Source: DASUBV01 sp035532295
GTDB lineage: Bacteria; Actinomycetota; Actinomycetes; Streptosporangiales; Streptosporangiaceae
Assembly (NCBI GenBank): GCA_035532295.1
Contig: DATKRH010000172.1
Coordinates: 1 to 64,000 of the forward strand
Reading direction: 5' to 3'
Length of the DNA stretch: 64,000 bases
Below, piece after piece: positions 1 through 9,662 of the stretch. Numbering within the stretch: position 1 is the first letter of the stretch; each line of letters starts with the position of its first letter. The notes under the pieces are model-generated. The model made no database searches. It was given only the letters and a program-made list of their open reading frames with translations, and was not told the DNA's origin. Made by a program: the position numbers and the translations under genes.

Positions 1-128
1 GGAATTGAGCCTATGGCTGGCGAGCCGGGCCCGGCAGGGACCTCCGGCCCACCCGGCCAGGGCTTTCTGCTATCTTCCAGAGAACTATAGAATAGTATTA
101 CACTCTGCTGATCGAGCCGGAGCCACGA

Positions 129-1493
129 ATGCTCGCATCCCCCGAACCGCTCGCCCTGGTCGACGAGGGCCTGGGCAACTCCTCTTACCTGGTCGACCTT
201 GGTGACGGCCGGGCGCTGGCGGTTGACCCTGCACGCGACCCCGGCCCGTACCTCGCCGCCGCCGGGGCCCGGGGGCTGGCCATCGCCTATGCGGCGGAGA
301 CGCACCTGCACGCCGACTTCGTCTCCGGCAGCCGGGAGCTGGCCGCGGGCGGGGCGCAGGTGCTCGCCGCGGCGGCCGGCCGGACCGGGTTCCCCCACCG
401 CGGGCTCGGCGACGGCGACGAGGTGGACCTGGGCGGGCTGACGCTGCGGGCGCTGGCCACCCCCGGGCACACCCCCGAGCACCTGTCCTACCTGCTCCTG
501 AACGGCAGCAGGCCGACCGCGCTGTTCTCCGGCGGGTCGCTGCTGGTCGGGGCGGTGGCCCGCACCGATCTCATCGCGCCCGGGCGCACCGAGGAGCTGG
601 CCCGGGCGCTGTGGCGCTCGCTGCACGAGCGGATCCTCACCCTGCCCGGTGAGCTGGCGGTGTTCCCGACCCACGGGGCGGGCTCCTTCTGCGCCGCGCC
701 GGCCGGGGCCGCGCGCACCACCACCATCGCCGCCGAGAAGGCAGCAAACCCGCTGCTGGCCGCCCCCGGCGAGGACGCGTTCGTGGAGCTGCTGCTCGGC
801 GGGCTCGGCAGCTACCCGCCGTACTTCCTGCGCCTGCGCGAGGTCAACCGCCGGGGCCCGGCGCTGCATGGCCCCGGGCCCTGGGCGCTCCCGGCCCTGC
901 TGGCCGGCCAGGTACGCACGCTCCTCGGCGCGGGCGCCACCCTCATCGACGCCCGGCCGATCGCCTCCTTCGCGGCCGGCCACATCCCTGGTGCCCTGTC
1001 GATCGAGCTGCGCCCGGCCTTCGCCACCTGGCTCGGCTGGCTCGCCGACCCCGGCCGCGACCTGGTCTTCGTCCTCGACCCCGGCCAGGACCGGGCCGAC
1101 CTGGTCCGCCAGGCACGCAACGTCGGCTACGAGCGCCTCACCGGGGAGCTGGCCGGCGGCATGCCAGCCTGGGAGGCAGCCGGCCTCCCCGTCGGCCGGG
1201 TCCGACTGGTGCCGGCCGCCGAGATCACCGGCCCGGTCCTGGACGTCCGCCAGGACAGCGAGTTCGAAGCCGGGCATCTCCCCGGGGCCCGCCACATCGA
1301 ACTCGGCGCCCTGCCCGAAGCCGCTGCCGGCTCCGGCGGCGGGCCGGTCACCGTGATGTGCGGGCACGGCGAGCGGGCCATGACCGGCGCCAGCCTGCTC
1401 ACCCGGGAAGGTCACCGGGAGGTGACCGTCGCCGTCGGCGGTCCCGGCGACTGGGCCGCCGCCCACAGCCAGGCGCAGGAGACCGGCCGGTGA
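129..1493 (+). CDS. MBL-fold / double rhodanese protein, persulfide dioxygenase-like
   Basis: 454 aa. The N-terminal metallo-beta-lactamase domain (about residues 8-200) carries the HxHxD metal motif in ETHLHADF and a downstream ATPGHTPEH histidine, the layout of ETHE1/CstB-type glutathione or thiol persulfide dioxygenases. Two rhodanese-like domains follow. The first (about 255-360) has no cysteine at the active loop (VFVLDPGQDR) and looks inactive. The second (about 365-450) keeps a Cys loop, VMCGHGERA. The likely role is oxidation of protein- or thiol-bound persulfide to sulfite with sulfur transfer in the cytosol. The metal-bridging Asp of the family's TGD motif is replaced (FSGGSLLVG), so dioxygenase activity is inferred, not shown. 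The MFS gene follows with a GTGA overlap. Confidence 0.8.
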   Translation: MLASPEPLALVDEGLGNSSYLVDLGDGRALAVDPARDPGPYLAAAGARGLAIAYAAETHLHADFVSGSRELAAGGAQVLAAAAGRTGFPHRGLGDGDEVDLGGLTLRALATPGHTPEHLSYLLLNGSRPTALFSGGSLLVGAVARTDLIAPGRTEELARALWRSLHERILTLPGELAVFPTHGAGSFCAAPAGAARTTTIAAEKAANPLLAAPGEDAFVELLLGGLGSYPPYFLRLREVNRRGPALHGPGPWALPALLAGQVRTLLGAGATLIDARPIASFAAGHIPGALSIELRPAFATWLGWLADPGRDLVFVLDPGQDRADLVRQARNVGYERLTGELAGGMPAWEAAGLPVGRVRLVPAAEITGPVLDVRQDSEFEAGHLPGARHIELGALPEAAAGSGGGPVTVMCGHGERAMTGASLLTREGHREVTVAVGGPGDWAAAHSQAQETGR

Positions 1494-2800
1494 GCACCGC
1501 GCGCCCGGTGCGCCTGGGCCTCCGCGAGAACCTGGCCCAGTTCATCCTCCTCGTCGGGGTGAACGCCCTGGTCGGCGGGATGCTCGGCCAGGAGCGCACC
1601 GTGCTGCCGCTGGTCGCCACCCGGGTGTTTCACCTGCACGCCTACAGCGCTGTGCTGACCTACATCGTGGCCTTCGGGGTGGTGAAGGCGGCCACCAACT
1701 TCTTCGCCGGCACCCTGTCCGAACGGGTAGGGCGCAAGCCGGTCCTGGTGGCCGGCTGGCTCATCGGGGTCCCGGTCCCGTTCCTGCTCGCCTGGGGGCC
1801 GGCGTGGGGGTGGATCATCGCCGCCAACATCCTGCTCGGCATCAACCAGGGGCTCACCTGGTCCACCACCGTCATCATGAAGATCGACCTCGTCGGGCCG
1901 AAACGGCGCGGGATGGCGATGGGGTTCAACGAGGCGGCCGGGTATGGCGCGGTCGCGATCACCGCGCTGGCCACCGGGTTCATCGCGGCGCGCGCCGGGC
2001 TGCGGCCCGCCCCGTTCTTCCTGGGCATGGCGTTCGCCGGCCTCGGGCTCGGCCTGTCTGCCCTGTTCGTGCGCGAGACCCGGGGGCACGCTCGCCATGA
2101 GGCCGCCACCCATGTCGCGGTGTCCGGCGACCTGCACGGGGGGCTCACCACGCGCCAGGTCTTCGTCCTGACGAGCTTTAAGGAGAAGGCGCTATCGGCT
2201 GCCAGCCAGGCCGGGATGGTGAACAACCTCAATGACGGCCTGGCATGGGGCATCTTCCCGCTGTTCTTCGCCCGGGGAGGGCTGTCCGTCGGCCGGATCG
2301 GCGTCCTCGTCGCGCTCTACCCGGCGGTGTGGGGCCTGGGCCAGCTCGCTACCGGCGCCCTGTCGGACCGGTGGGGCCGCAAGTGGCTGATCGCCGCGGG
2401 CATGTGGGCCCAGGCCGCCGCCATCGGGCTGATCGCCGCGGTGCACGGCTTCTGGCCCTGGGCTGCCGGCGCGCTCCTTCTCGGGGCAGGCACGGCGATG
2501 GTGTATCCCACCCTGCTTGCCGCCGTCGGCGACGTGGCTCATCCCGCCTGGCGGGCGTCGGCGGTCGGGATCTACCGGTTGTGGCGCGACGCCGGCTTTG
2601 CCGCCGGCGCGCTGCTGGCAGGGTTCGTCGCCGACGCGCTCGGCCTGGCCGCCGCGATCTGGGCCGTCGCCGCCATCACCGCCGCCTCCGGCATCGTCGT
2701 CGCGGCCCGCATGTACGAAACCCACCCCCGGCCCGCCACCAGGGCGGTCATCGCCCGCTGCCCGCGCCCGCGTGGCTGCCGACACGGCTGTCCGCCATGA
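1490..2800 (+). CDS. MFS transporter
   Basis: 436 aa from a GTG whose first bases overlap the stop of the MBL-rhodanese gene (GTGA), which sets this start; a longer frame starting at 1358 lies inside the upstream gene and is unlikely. About 12 hydrophobic segments are visible. The MFS A-motif-like loops LSERVGRKPVLVAG (between helices 2 and 3) and LSDRWGRKWLIAAG (the pseudo-repeat in the second half) identify a major facilitator superfamily permease. Translational coupling to a persulfide-oxidising enzyme suggests export of a sulfur product such as sulfite or thiosulfate, but substrate specificity cannot be read from sequence. The 3' end overlaps the convergent SHOCT gene by 53 bases. Confidence 0.85.
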   Translation: MSTARPVRLGLRENLAQFILLVGVNALVGGMLGQERTVLPLVATRVFHLHAYSAVLTYIVAFGVVKAATNFFAGTLSERVGRKPVLVAGWLIGVPVPFLLAWGPAWGWIIAANILLGINQGLTWSTTVIMKIDLVGPKRRGMAMGFNEAAGYGAVAITALATGFIAARAGLRPAPFFLGMAFAGLGLGLSALFVRETRGHARHEAATHVAVSGDLHGGLTTRQVFVLTSFKEKALSAASQAGMVNNLNDGLAWGIFPLFFARGGLSVGRIGVLVALYPAVWGLGQLATGALSDRWGRKWLIAAGMWAQAAAIGLIAAVHGFWPWAAGALLLGAGTAMVYPTLLAAVGDVAHPAWRASAVGIYRLWRDAGFAAGALLAGFVADALGLAAAIWAVAAITAASGIVVAARMYETHPRPATRAVIARCPRPRGCRHGCPP

Positions 2801-3038
2801 CGTCCTTGAGGCGCTGATATTCCGCGGCGTCGATCTCGCCTCTGGCCAGGCGCTCATCGAGGATCCTGGCGGCTGCATCACCATCGGGCTTGCTCTCTGG
2901 CCTGCGCCCCGCGCCTGTCACCAGTGCATAGATCCCCCAGATGAGCAGCCCCCAGAAGGCGATCATGACGACCCACATGAGGCCGACTTCCCAGAAAGGC
3001 CAGCCGCCGCCGCCGTACCAGAACATCATCACGACCAT
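2748..3038 (-). CDS. SHOCT-domain small membrane protein
   Basis: 96 aa. One or two hydrophobic stretches, rich in Trp and Phe (about residues 2-42), are followed by a short linker and a C-terminal SHOCT motif (about 53-83: ILDERLARGEIDAAEYQRL), a short amphipathic module common at the end of bacterial membrane proteins and of unknown biochemical role. The gene is convergent with and overlaps the MFS gene. Its upstream region holds a TACCC-N5-GGGTA dyad that may place it under a metal- or persulfide-responsive repressor together with the divergent cupredoxin gene. Confidence 0.75.
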   Translation of the reverse strand: MVVMMFWYGGGGWPFWEVGLMWVVMIAFWGLLIWGIYALVTGAGRRPESKPDGDAAARILDERLARGEIDAAEYQRLKDVMADSRVGSHAGAGSGR

Positions 3039-3088
3039 CTCCCTCGGACCCGGCCTTCCCGGGCTCTTAGCCCAGCATCAGGCTCACA

Positions 3089-3103
3089 TACCCGTGGGGG
3101 GTA
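3089..3103. promoter_or_regulatory. Candidate CsoR/CstR-family operator
   Basis: The sequence TACCC-GTGGG-GGGTA is a short inverted repeat lying 51 bases upstream of the SHOCT gene and about 190 bases upstream of the cupredoxin gene. GC-rich dyads with flanking TA are what DUF156 repressors (CsoR for copper, CstR for persulfide) bind. This fits a neighbourhood of persulfide oxidation and copper proteins. No DUF156 gene is in the window. Confidence 0.35.
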
Positions 3104-3288
3104 GTGCCATCAGTCCTTCCGGGAGGTGACGGACGGCCCCGCCCGCACCGGCGATCGGCCCTGCCCCCCGCGGGTATCCGGGCGCATCCTCAGATAGGCG
3201 ACGCAGATGGTGCCTTGGTCGCGGTCAGGCTGAGCGACCTCTCGTACTACCCGGTCAAGCTCATCAGCATCCGGCCAAGGAGGATTTC

Positions 3289-4131
3289 ATGAAACGCACC
3301 CGTCTCGCCGCGGTCATCGGCGCCGCCGCCCTCGCTGCGGCAGGACTGGGGGCTGGCGTCGCCATTGCTGCCAGTCACTCACCCGGGCAGGGATCATCAT
3401 CGCCCAGCACGGCCAGCGCAACGGGCGGATATTCCTACTACCGGTCGATGATGGGGACCCTGCACTCCGGGTCGTCCGGCTCGATGATGGGCGGCACGTC
3501 CTATGGCTGGATGATGGGCAGTTCGGGTTACCGCTGGATGACAGGCGGGCGCGGCGCCCCGGCCTGGATGCGGGGACACGCCCTGCCGGGCTTCATGATG
3601 GGCACCTCCACCGACCCGGGAAAGGTCATGGGGGCGCTGTTCGCAGGCGCCCCCGGCCCCCGGGTCAGCGCGGCCGCCGCCGCCCGGCTCGGCAACGCCG
3701 TCCCGGCTGGCGCCACGGTGAACCGGGCCGCCCGCCGGATCACCTTCTCCGGCACCAGCGCACGCATCACCGTGCTGGCCAGCCCGGCCGGGGCGCCCGA
3801 TGAGACCTTCCGCATCGCGGGCATGGTCAACCCGGCCATCACCGTGAAGGCCGGTGCCCAGGTCAGCATCGAGGTCATCAACGCCGACCCGGACACCGCC
3901 CACGGACTGGTGATCACCGCCCGCGGCGGAGCGGCCTCCTGGATGCCGATGATGACATCCTCCCCCTCGTTCGCCGGGTCGGCGCTGTGGTTCCTCGGCA
4001 ATCCGACATCCGCGGGCATGCACCAGGCAACGCTCAGCTTCACTGCCACCACCCCCGGGCACTACACCTACCTGTGCCCGGTCCCCGGGCACACCCAGAA
4101 AGGCATGACCGGATCATTCACCGTCAGCTGA
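3289..4131 (+). CDS. Exported Met-rich cupredoxin-like protein
   Basis: 280 aa. The start is supported by AAGGAGG just upstream. A hydrophobic Sec-type signal covers about residues 1-28 (ending IAASHS). Residues 40-110 contain repeated MMG motifs typical of periplasmic or extracellular copper-binding segments. The C-terminal domain (about 165-280) is cupredoxin-like, with an early His in DTAHGLVIT and the classic late ligand group C-x4-H-x4-M in YLCPVPGHTQKGM, giving a type 1 copper site. The likely role is extracytoplasmic copper binding, storage or electron transfer. The neighbours (SHOCT protein, candidate CsoR/CstR operator) support metal stress. Confidence 0.8.
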   Translation: MKRTRLAAVIGAAALAAAGLGAGVAIAASHSPGQGSSSPSTASATGGYSYYRSMMGTLHSGSSGSMMGGTSYGWMMGSSGYRWMTGGRGAPAWMRGHALPGFMMGTSTDPGKVMGALFAGAPGPRVSAAAAARLGNAVPAGATVNRAARRITFSGTSARITVLASPAGAPDETFRIAGMVNPAITVKAGAQVSIEVINADPDTAHGLVITARGGAASWMPMMTSSPSFAGSALWFLGNPTSAGMHQATLSFTATTPGHYTYLCPVPGHTQKGMTGSFTVS

Positions 4132-4286
4132 CCTGCCCGGCGGAATAGGATCATGGTTTGATCAGATCTTATCCTGGTCCCGATCATGACGTAAGGGTTG
4201 ACTACCGGGCGATCGGCCGCCAGGCTTTGGTGCGGCAGACGCTCCGAAAACCGGTGGAGAGTCCATATTTAAGCGCAGGCGGACAT

Positions 4287-5585
4287 ATGTCAGAAACCGT
4301 GCCTTTCTCCGATCAATTACGACCGGCGGTCATGCGCCGGGCCTTCTTGCGAGGAGGAGCAGTCGCCTTGGCCACGGGCGCAGGCGCCGCACTGGCGCTT
4401 CCTGGCCAGGCTGAAGCGTCTACCGCATCGGCGGCAGCCGTCAAGTTCGGAACATCGGCGACCAGGTACTGGGCAACGCGCACTCCTCTGACCGCGCCTG
4501 TTCCTCCTGCTCTCCGATCCCAGCAGGCATTGACTGGTGCCGGACCCGAACAGGCGTCGACAGTTCCGCTGACCCAGGGCGGCACTACCTACGACATGGC
4601 TCAAGAGGTCACGTGGCTTGATAGCGAGCATTTCGCGGTCGGCCGCTGGGATGGCTCGCTGAGCATATTCGCGTTCGAGAGTGCACAGTACACGGGGCCC
4701 CTGATAACGACGGCCGTGAACACCCCCGCCGAAGAGGGTGTCCAAATGATCACGCGGTTGCCGGCCTGCGCGGTCGTTACCTCTAATGACGACGCATCCC
4801 TCGGCCTCTGGGTTGCCCCTGCGGGCCAGTGGGCAGACCTACGGTTGGCGAGAACCGTCAGCTACGGTTCCTCGCTCGGAGTGGCAACCAGCGGGACATG
4901 GCTGTCTGCCGGGAGCCCTTCCACGCTGGTCGTCGGCCATGATTCCGGGTTCGTGTCGCTGTGGTCCTACAATCCCGCCAATCGTGCGCTGATCTTCAGC
5001 AAGTCCGTTAACCTGCAGAATCCCAACCCCGTCAACCCGTTCGACTCACACGTCATATACGGGATGGCGACGCTGACTCCAGGGCCTTCCGGCGTAGTCG
5101 TGGCTGGATCCGACGATGGATATGTGTCACTCATTGCCGTTCCCAGCGGGAATATCCTGTCGCAGACTGTCTTCAATCCGTCGGCTCAGCGGGGAATCAA
5201 CAGCGTATCGGTTCAAGGAAACAGGCTCCTTGTCAGTAACTGCTCCGTAGGGCCCGACGACTACAATCTCTGGTACTACTCCATCCAGACGGCGCCCTGG
5301 GGAGTCACGCTTCTTGATAAGACGAACCTGATAATCGACACCCAGCGCGCGCAGGTGTTCGACTTCGACGCGATCTGGGGTAGCTATGCGTCAGGGCCAT
5401 GCTGGTTCGCCTCCACCGAGGAGGGCGTGCTCTGGATGGGCACGGCGGACACGGGGATCGACGTCATCGGGTATCAGGACCTCAGCGACCGGGCGGTCGG
5501 GGCCGCGCTCGCCTACACGAACGGCCCAGGACGCCTGGCCGTGGTCATTGATGACCTGAACCAGTTCAGCACCGGTGCCTCGTAG
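4287..5585 (+). CDS. Exported beta-propeller-like protein, function unknown
   Basis: 432 aa from the ATG at 4287; a later ATG at 4332 would begin directly at the twin-arginine signal. RRAFLRGG followed by a hydrophobic Ala/Gly/Leu run and an AEA-type cleavage site indicates Tat export. The mature part contains WD40-like repeats with motifs such as WLDSEHFAVGRWDGSLSIF, LVVGHDSGFVSLWS and VVAGSDDGYVSLIAV, suggesting a six- or seven-bladed propeller. No catalytic residues are recognisable. GC content and codon use look lower than in the neighbours (more AT-rich third positions), which may mark a transferred gene. It is convergent with the Wadjet operon. Confidence 0.65.
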   Translation: MSETVPFSDQLRPAVMRRAFLRGGAVALATGAGAALALPGQAEASTASAAAVKFGTSATRYWATRTPLTAPVPPALRSQQALTGAGPEQASTVPLTQGGTTYDMAQEVTWLDSEHFAVGRWDGSLSIFAFESAQYTGPLITTAVNTPAEEGVQMITRLPACAVVTSNDDASLGLWVAPAGQWADLRLARTVSYGSSLGVATSGTWLSAGSPSTLVVGHDSGFVSLWSYNPANRALIFSKSVNLQNPNPVNPFDSHVIYGMATLTPGPSGVVVAGSDDGYVSLIAVPSGNILSQTVFNPSAQRGINSVSVQGNRLLVSNCSVGPDDYNLWYYSIQTAPWGVTLLDKTNLIIDTQRAQVFDFDAIWGSYASGPCWFASTEEGVLWMGTADTGIDVIGYQDLSDRAVGAALAYTNGPGRLAVVIDDLNQFSTGAS

Positions 5586-5597
5586 CAAGCCCGGCGG

Positions 5598-8500
5598 CTA
5601 CCCCGGGGGCTGAGTTTCCTGCTCATCAGGGAGCAGATCGCTGCCGTTCCAGGTGAAGCGGGCGGTCGTCACGGCGTCGTCGCCGTCGCTGCCCGTGATG
5701 AGCTGGTGAATGCCGATACCGCTGAGCTCGGCATAGGTACACCACTCGTGGTCAGAGGTCAGCACCAGGTCGAGGTCGAGCGCGGACAGCAGGGCGAACA
5801 CCTGGCCCCGGTTGCTGGTGTCCACGCCGACGAACACCTCGTCCAGCAGGATGATCCGAGGTGCTGGCGGAACCGCCTGGTAGTGCGCGGCGACGGCGGC
5901 GAACAGGGGGAGATGCAAGGCGATGGCCTTCTCGCCGCCGGACAAGGCCCCGTGCAGTTTCCTGGTCAGCAGCTGCCAGCCCGCGCCGTTCGCCCGGTCG
6001 ACCTTGACCACGAACTGGTGCCAGGAGGTGTAGTCGAAGACCTGCGCCAGCTGCTGCTCCCAGCTAGCCGCCGTGTCGTCGGACCTGGCTTGCTCGATAC
6101 GTTCCCGGAAAAAGCGATGGAGGGATTCGCGGTCGGCTTCGGTCAGCCGGACCGGATCCTTGAGGAGCAGGTCCCTGGCTGCCTTGGTTCCTGGCGGGAG
6201 ATCTGGAGCGACCTGCCAGACCAGCTGGACGGCCACCTTGGATGCCGTGCGCACGCGCTCCAGGCGAGCGTTCATCCGGTCGACGAGCTCGTTGGCCTGG
6301 CGGATCCGGTCGGCGAGGTGGCGCCGGGTGTCGCCGGTGAGCGTCTGGTCGAAGAGCTCCCGTTCCCCCTCGGTGATCTCGTGGCGGCTCCGCTCAGCCT
6401 CGTCACTCAGGACGCTCAGCAACTCGGCGGCGCCGACCCGGACGCCGTTCACGACCGCCGTGAAGACCTGGACGTCCTCGTCGGTTTCGAGATCGAGGTC
6501 GGCGGCGGCGCTGAGCGTGGTCCGGCAGGAGTGCACGGACTCCGAGAGCCGGTGCAGCGCATCGCCGATGTTGCCCGGCGCGTGCGGGAGAGCGGGCCAG
6601 GCGGCGGCGACCTGCCGGGCGGCGTCCAGCGCGGCGCGGACGCCGTCGGATCCCGACAAGGTGGCCCGGAACCTGGCGAGGTCCTCGATCCCGCAGTCGG
6701 CGGGGAAGACTCCGCCCGCCAGATGACGGAACCGGAGTGCGGCGCCGTCGCGGGCGGCGGTGGCCTCGTCGCGGGCCGTCGCGTCTGCTGCCCGCTGGGC
6801 GCTGAGCTCGCCGAGCCGCTCGGCGAGCTCGGGTACCTCGCGGCGGGCCGCGCTGAGGCCCCTGTCGAGGTCGGCCAGGACCATCCGGAGCGCCGCGAGC
6901 CGGGCCAGGATCTCGCGGTAGTCCACGCCGATGGTCTCCTCGACGGCTGCGAGCATGACAGACAGCTCGTGGTGCCGGGCCTCCGCCTCGCCTGCTTCCC
7001 GCTCGCGCTGGTCGGCGATTTCCGCCGATCTGCCGGCCTGTGTGCTCAGCGACTGCAGCGCCTGCCGCGCTGAGGTGAGCTGCCCGTGCTCGTCCAGCCA
7101 GTTCTCAGCCTGGTCCCGGAAGGCTCGGATCGCCGCCGCCAGCGTGTCCAGCGCCGCCCGGTCCGCGGGAAGCCCATGCTCGGCGGCCAGGCTGGTCAGG
7201 GCCCGCAGCGCGCGGATCACCTTCTTTTCCTGGGCCGATACGACGCCGACTCGCTGCCGGACGATTCCGTCCGCCGCGGCCACGTCAGATTCCGCCCGCG
7301 TCACTGCCTGGCTGGCGTCGTTCACTTCCTGGTGATCCGGGCAGCTGGCCCGCTCATCCGCCACCACGGCGCGGCGAGCCGCCAGCGCGGCCAGCGCGGC
7401 GTCCAGCGCGGCGAGCCGCTCGTCGCAGGCGTCGACCTGGCCGCGCAGCTGGCGTATCCGCTGCTCGCGAGCGTGCTGGCGGGCGAGCGCGCCGATGTGG
7501 GCCGGGTGGTCCTTGTGCCAGCTGCCGTGCAGGTTACCCAGCCGCCAGCTGCCATCGGCGCCGATCGCCGCCGGCTGACTGGGTGGCAGGCGGTCGTCAA
7601 AGGCGATAGCGGCGAGCAGCCTGCGCACTGACTCCGCCGGCACGTCGGCGTGCCGCACCGGGATCAGCACGTCGGCCAGCGACCGGCCGGGCGCCCGCGC
7701 GAGCGCGGTGGTGTCGGCGAAGATGTCGTGACCCGCGACCGTCCCGGCCGGCCCCACCCACGCATCCAGCAGGCCAGCGGCCTGAAGCGCGGCCTCGACC
7801 GGGCCCCGCACGTGGTCCGGAACCGGGCTGGCGAAGTCGACCAGCCGCCAGAACGGCGCCCCGGACATCCTGCTCCGGTCGGCGGTCCTGGTCGCCGGCG
7901 CGTCCGGCGGCAGGTCCCGCTGATCGGTGAGCTGCCGCACTTCTTCCAGGAGGGCGGCGCGCTCGGTGTCCGCCGCGGCACGCTGCGCTCTGGCCACGGT
8001 CTCGTCCCCGGCGATCCGCTCGAGCACGGCCGCGGCCGCCGTGTCGATGAGCCGGAGCACCGATGGCTCCGACTCGAGCAGATCGAGGAACGCGGCCGGC
8101 TCGGGGAAGGCAAGCTCGCGGCAGGCCGCGGCCCATCGGGTCAGCGCATCGCCCAGCCGGGTGACCGCGAGCTCGTGCCGGCGCGCCGCGGCTTCCTGCT
8201 GCTCGCGGGCATCGGCCAGCGAGGTCCGCGCCTCGTCGAGGTCGGCCTCGGCCTGCTGCCGGCCGTCCACTTCCCGGCCGTGGTCGTCGAGTGCCTGCCG
8301 CACGTCGGCCAGCTGATCGCCGCGGCTGGCGACCGCGGCGCGCAGCAGCGGCCGGGGGCGGGCCTGCGCGCTGTCGAGGCTCGCGGCGATTTCCTGGTGC
8401 ACGCTGGCCATTCCCGCGCGGGCGGCAGCGCTCCTGGCCTCGGCCTGCACCGCCCGCACCAGGCTGGCCTGCTGATCTGTCAGCCGCTGCTGCTCGCGGC

Positions 8501-9662
8501 GGTGCGACTCGTCGGCGTCCGCGGCGGACCGCTTCAGGTCGGCGTCAGCGCGGATCACGTCGGCGCGCTCGCTGGCCTTGGCAGTCTGCTGGCGCAGCTT
8601 ATCCAGTTCCCTGCCCTGCTGGTATGCCTCGCTGTCGGTGATGCCCTCGACTTGCGCCTGGGTGCCGGCGATCTCGGCTTCGAGGGTCTCGCCGCGGGCC
8701 TGCGCTGCTGCCTTCCTGGCGGAAACGACTTCGTATTCCTCGGCCGAGTGCCGGGCGGCCTTGGTGAGGTTATCCAGGTCGGTCGTCGCGGAAATCAGCA
8801 CGCCGGCCCCGGCGCGGAGCACGCGCTGGGCGTACGAGCGCTGCCGGGCGGCGAGCGTCCGGGTGGCCGCCACCTCCTGGTCCAGGGTCACCAGCCGCTC
8901 CCGCTGCCGGTCGAGGCGCTCGAAGCCCTCGGCTAGGTCGGTGATCTCCTGGTGCCCGAGGGGCGGCAGCGCGCGGGACAGTAGCGTGGACAGCAGGGCG
9001 GGGTCCAGGCGCTGGGACAGCTTGGGCGTGCGCAGCTGCAGCAGCGCGGTGATCAGCGCGTCGTACCGTTGCTCGGTCAGGCCGGGGAAGAGCGCCGAGC
9101 GGACGGCGGCCCGGTAGTCGCCGGCGTTGCCGTGCACGACGCCCTCGTCACCGAGGGACTCCTCCAGCGCGTTCCGGGTCAGCGGCTGACCGGCCGCATT
9201 CACCAGCGCGACGCCGTCCGCGGTGCCGATGCGCAGGCCGGTGGTGAAATAGTCGGTATGCACGGCGGTGGTGTGCGTGCTCGCCTGGAGCCTGCACCCG
9301 CAGCAGAACCACCGGGCAGGCGCGCCGCGGAAGCGGAACTCCAGCCAGACATAGCCCACCCTGGTGGTGCCGGATGCGCCTTCGCCCATGAGATTCCAGT
9401 GCATCGTCCGCTCGCCGGTGCCGAAGGTCGACAGGCGGCTGGCACGCAGGTTCGCGTCGAACAGGAACGGCAGCAACAGCTCCAGGGCCTTCGACTTGCC
9501 GCTCCCGTTGGGCCCGCGCAGCAGCAGACGCCCCTCGTGGAACGTGAAGACCTCGTCGTAGTAGCGCCACACGTTGACGATGCCGGCCCGGGACGGGATC
9601 CACCGCGGGGCCTGATCCGGCGATGCCGCGGCGGCGGGCCGGGGCAGCTCGGTGACCGTCAT
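5598..9662 (-). CDS. jetC: Wadjet type II JetC, SMC-like ATPase (TIGR02680 family)
   Basis: 1354 aa. The N-terminal Walker A GPNGSGKS is at residues 50-57. Long Ala/Glu/Arg-rich coiled coils cover most of the middle. Near the C-terminus are the ABC signature LSGGEK (about residue 1240) and Walker B with catalytic Glu in IILLDEVFVGVD (about 1270). This is the architecture of the MukB-like SMC subunit of Wadjet/JET complexes, which extrude DNA loops and direct cleavage of small circular plasmids. The ATG overlaps the jetB stop by 4 bases (ATGA), so jetA-jetB-jetC are translationally coupled. Length and motifs are intact, so the system is probably functional. Confidence 0.88.
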   Translation of the reverse strand: MTVTELPRPAAAASPDQAPRWIPSRAGIVNVWRYYDEVFTFHEGRLLLRGPNGSGKSKALELLLPFLFDANLRASRLSTFGTGERTMHWNLMGEGASGTTRVGYVWLEFRFRGAPARWFCCGCRLQASTHTTAVHTDYFTTGLRIGTADGVALVNAAGQPLTRNALEESLGDEGVVHGNAGDYRAAVRSALFPGLTEQRYDALITALLQLRTPKLSQRLDPALLSTLLSRALPPLGHQEITDLAEGFERLDRQRERLVTLDQEVAATRTLAARQRSYAQRVLRAGAGVLISATTDLDNLTKAARHSAEEYEVVSARKAAAQARGETLEAEIAGTQAQVEGITDSEAYQQGRELDKLRQQTAKASERADVIRADADLKRSAADADESHRREQQRLTDQQASLVRAVQAEARSAAARAGMASVHQEIAASLDSAQARPRPLLRAAVASRGDQLADVRQALDDHGREVDGRQQAEADLDEARTSLADAREQQEAAARRHELAVTRLGDALTRWAAACRELAFPEPAAFLDLLESEPSVLRLIDTAAAAVLERIAGDETVARAQRAAADTERAALLEEVRQLTDQRDLPPDAPATRTADRSRMSGAPFWRLVDFASPVPDHVRGPVEAALQAAGLLDAWVGPAGTVAGHDIFADTTALARAPGRSLADVLIPVRHADVPAESVRRLLAAIAFDDRLPPSQPAAIGADGSWRLGNLHGSWHKDHPAHIGALARQHAREQRIRQLRGQVDACDERLAALDAALAALAARRAVVADERASCPDHQEVNDASQAVTRAESDVAAADGIVRQRVGVVSAQEKKVIRALRALTSLAAEHGLPADRAALDTLAAAIRAFRDQAENWLDEHGQLTSARQALQSLSTQAGRSAEIADQREREAGEAEARHHELSVMLAAVEETIGVDYREILARLAALRMVLADLDRGLSAARREVPELAERLGELSAQRAADATARDEATAARDGAALRFRHLAGGVFPADCGIEDLARFRATLSGSDGVRAALDAARQVAAAWPALPHAPGNIGDALHRLSESVHSCRTTLSAAADLDLETDEDVQVFTAVVNGVRVGAAELLSVLSDEAERSRHEITEGERELFDQTLTGDTRRHLADRIRQANELVDRMNARLERVRTASKVAVQLVWQVAPDLPPGTKAARDLLLKDPVRLTEADRESLHRFFRERIEQARSDDTAASWEQQLAQVFDYTSWHQFVVKVDRANGAGWQLLTRKLHGALSGGEKAIALHLPLFAAVAAHYQAVPPAPRIILLDEVFVGVDTSNRGQVFALLSALDLDLVLTSDHEWCTYAELSGIGIHQLITGSDGDDAVTTARFTWNGSDLLPDEQETQPPG

